In this document: one piece after another, positions 52,588 through 52,945 of the stretch
Numbering within the stretch: position 1 is the stretch's first letter
Layout of the letters: the number at the start of each line of letters is the position of its first letter
Source of the DNA: an uncultured Bacteroidia bacterium
Lineage (GTDB): Bacteria > Bacteroidota > Bacteroidia > Bacteroidales > UBA932
DNA: 52,945 nt
Assembly: GCA_902774155.1 (NCBI GenBank)
Contig: CACYHF010000019.1
Coordinates: 1 to 52,945, forward strand
Direction of reading: 5' to 3'
Notes under the pieces: model-generated
What the model saw: the letters and a program-made list of their open reading frames with translations, nothing else
What the model was told of the DNA's origin: nothing
Database searches by the model: none
Translations under genes and position numbers: made by a program

Positions 52588-52945
52588 TTAGGCAAAGATT
52601 GTAGCGAGTCTAAAGATGAAGAAAGGGATATCCCTTACTCCACGGAACTGAAGTCTAAAAGCCTTCACTTTTGCATTGAATGACTCTGCCGAAGCGTTGG
52701 TAGCGCGGTTGTCGAAGTAGTTCAGGATGGTGTCATAGTTGTTCATGAACGTCTCCAGGACTGTGTTGAAGCTCTTCATCTGCATCTTTCTCACGCGCTC
52801 ATACCATCGGGCTAGCCTAGTGAGCAGTTTGGGTCTGGATGCTTCTAGCGTATTGTATATCTGTACCAGTTCCAGATACCTGTCATATGCCATCTTGATA
52901 TCGGGATAGTAACGAAAGAGGACCTCTGCACGTGCTTTCTGAGTA
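52588..52945 (-). CDS. Transposase, ISAon1/ISL3-like, C-terminal part (runs off the window)
   Basis: The frame is open from the window edge to TAA at 52588, giving about 118 residues. It reads QKARAEVLFRYYPDIKMAYD, then NYFDNRATNASAESFNAK and FRGVRDIPFFIFRLATIF. This is the C-terminal end of a DDE transposase of the ISAon1/ISL3 kind common in Bacteroidetes; NASAESFNAK contains the last catalytic Glu. The rest of the gene and the far IS end are beyond base 52945, so completeness cannot be judged. It sits just downstream of a tRNA pair, a frequent insertion zone. Confidence 0.85.
   Translation of the reverse strand, partial: TQKARAEVLFRYYPDIKMAYDRYLELVQIYNTLEASRPKLLTRLARWYERVRKMQMKSFNTVLETFMNNYDTILNYFDNRATNASAESFNAKVKAFRLQFRGVRDIPFFIFRLATIFA

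Overview
This window looks like the chromosome of a member of the order Bacteroidales. Supporting evidence: a SusC/SusD pair, many Sec/lipobox-tagged glycoside hydrolases, a 57-residue Hc1-like protein, a DUF4290-ftsK-lolA block, an ISAon1-type transposase, and promoters of the Bacteroidetes type (TTTG or TTG, 19 nt, then TAnnTTTG). Coding DNA is GC-rich by eye and spacers are AT-rich, so an uncultured gut or rumen lineage (Rikenellaceae, RC9 or Cryptobacteroides-like) is plausible. That placement is inference only.

Layout. (1) 104-17496 is mostly housekeeping: an M49 peptidase lipoprotein, a XerD-type recombinase preceded by a palindromic repeat, an Hc1-like protein, pth and rplY, an ackA / Ptb-type acyltransferase / tpiA operon, a core-only ComEC, ApbE, a FISUMP lipoprotein, lolA-ftsK-DUF4290, and an AddA/RecB-like helicase-nuclease. 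(2) 17617-31240 is a glycan-use locus on the plus strand. SusC/SusD end at a strong terminator. Five tightly coupled genes follow: a small lipoprotein, a DUF6057-like membrane protein, a TolB-like lipoprotein with a c-type heme motif, GH31 and GH3. (3) 31230-42936 is an 11.7 kb minus-strand operon of exported enzymes: a metallophosphoesterase, a GH29 fucosidase, an EEP-family phosphodiesterase/nuclease, a GH127-type enzyme, a GH28 enzyme, a short GH28-like paralogue, an ADP-ribosylglycohydrolase-like lipoprotein, and a GH106-like gene broken by two single-base frameshifts. (4) 42978-47512 carries two coupled GH92 alpha-mannosidases, divergent from that operon. (5) 47516-50604 is a minus-strand NfeD-flotillin-HTH-SGNH hydrolase operon. 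(6) 50734-52945 holds a small protein with a calcium-loop-like motif, a mannose-1-phosphate guanylyltransferase, two tRNA-Lys genes (TTT, CTT), a terminator, a tandem repeat and the 3' part of a transposase.

Together the carbohydrate genes suggest uptake and breakdown of a branched plant-type or glycoprotein-type glycan containing xylose or glucose, galacturonate, rhamnose, arabinose, fucose and mannose. The ackA / acyltransferase / tpiA operon would supply ATP from the resulting sugars. The most unusual elements are the heme-motif cassette co-transcribed with GH31/GH3, the broken GH106-like gene, the catalytically empty GH28-like paralogue, the flotillin operon that contains a regulator, and several promoters so close to their start codons that leaderless mRNAs are predicted.
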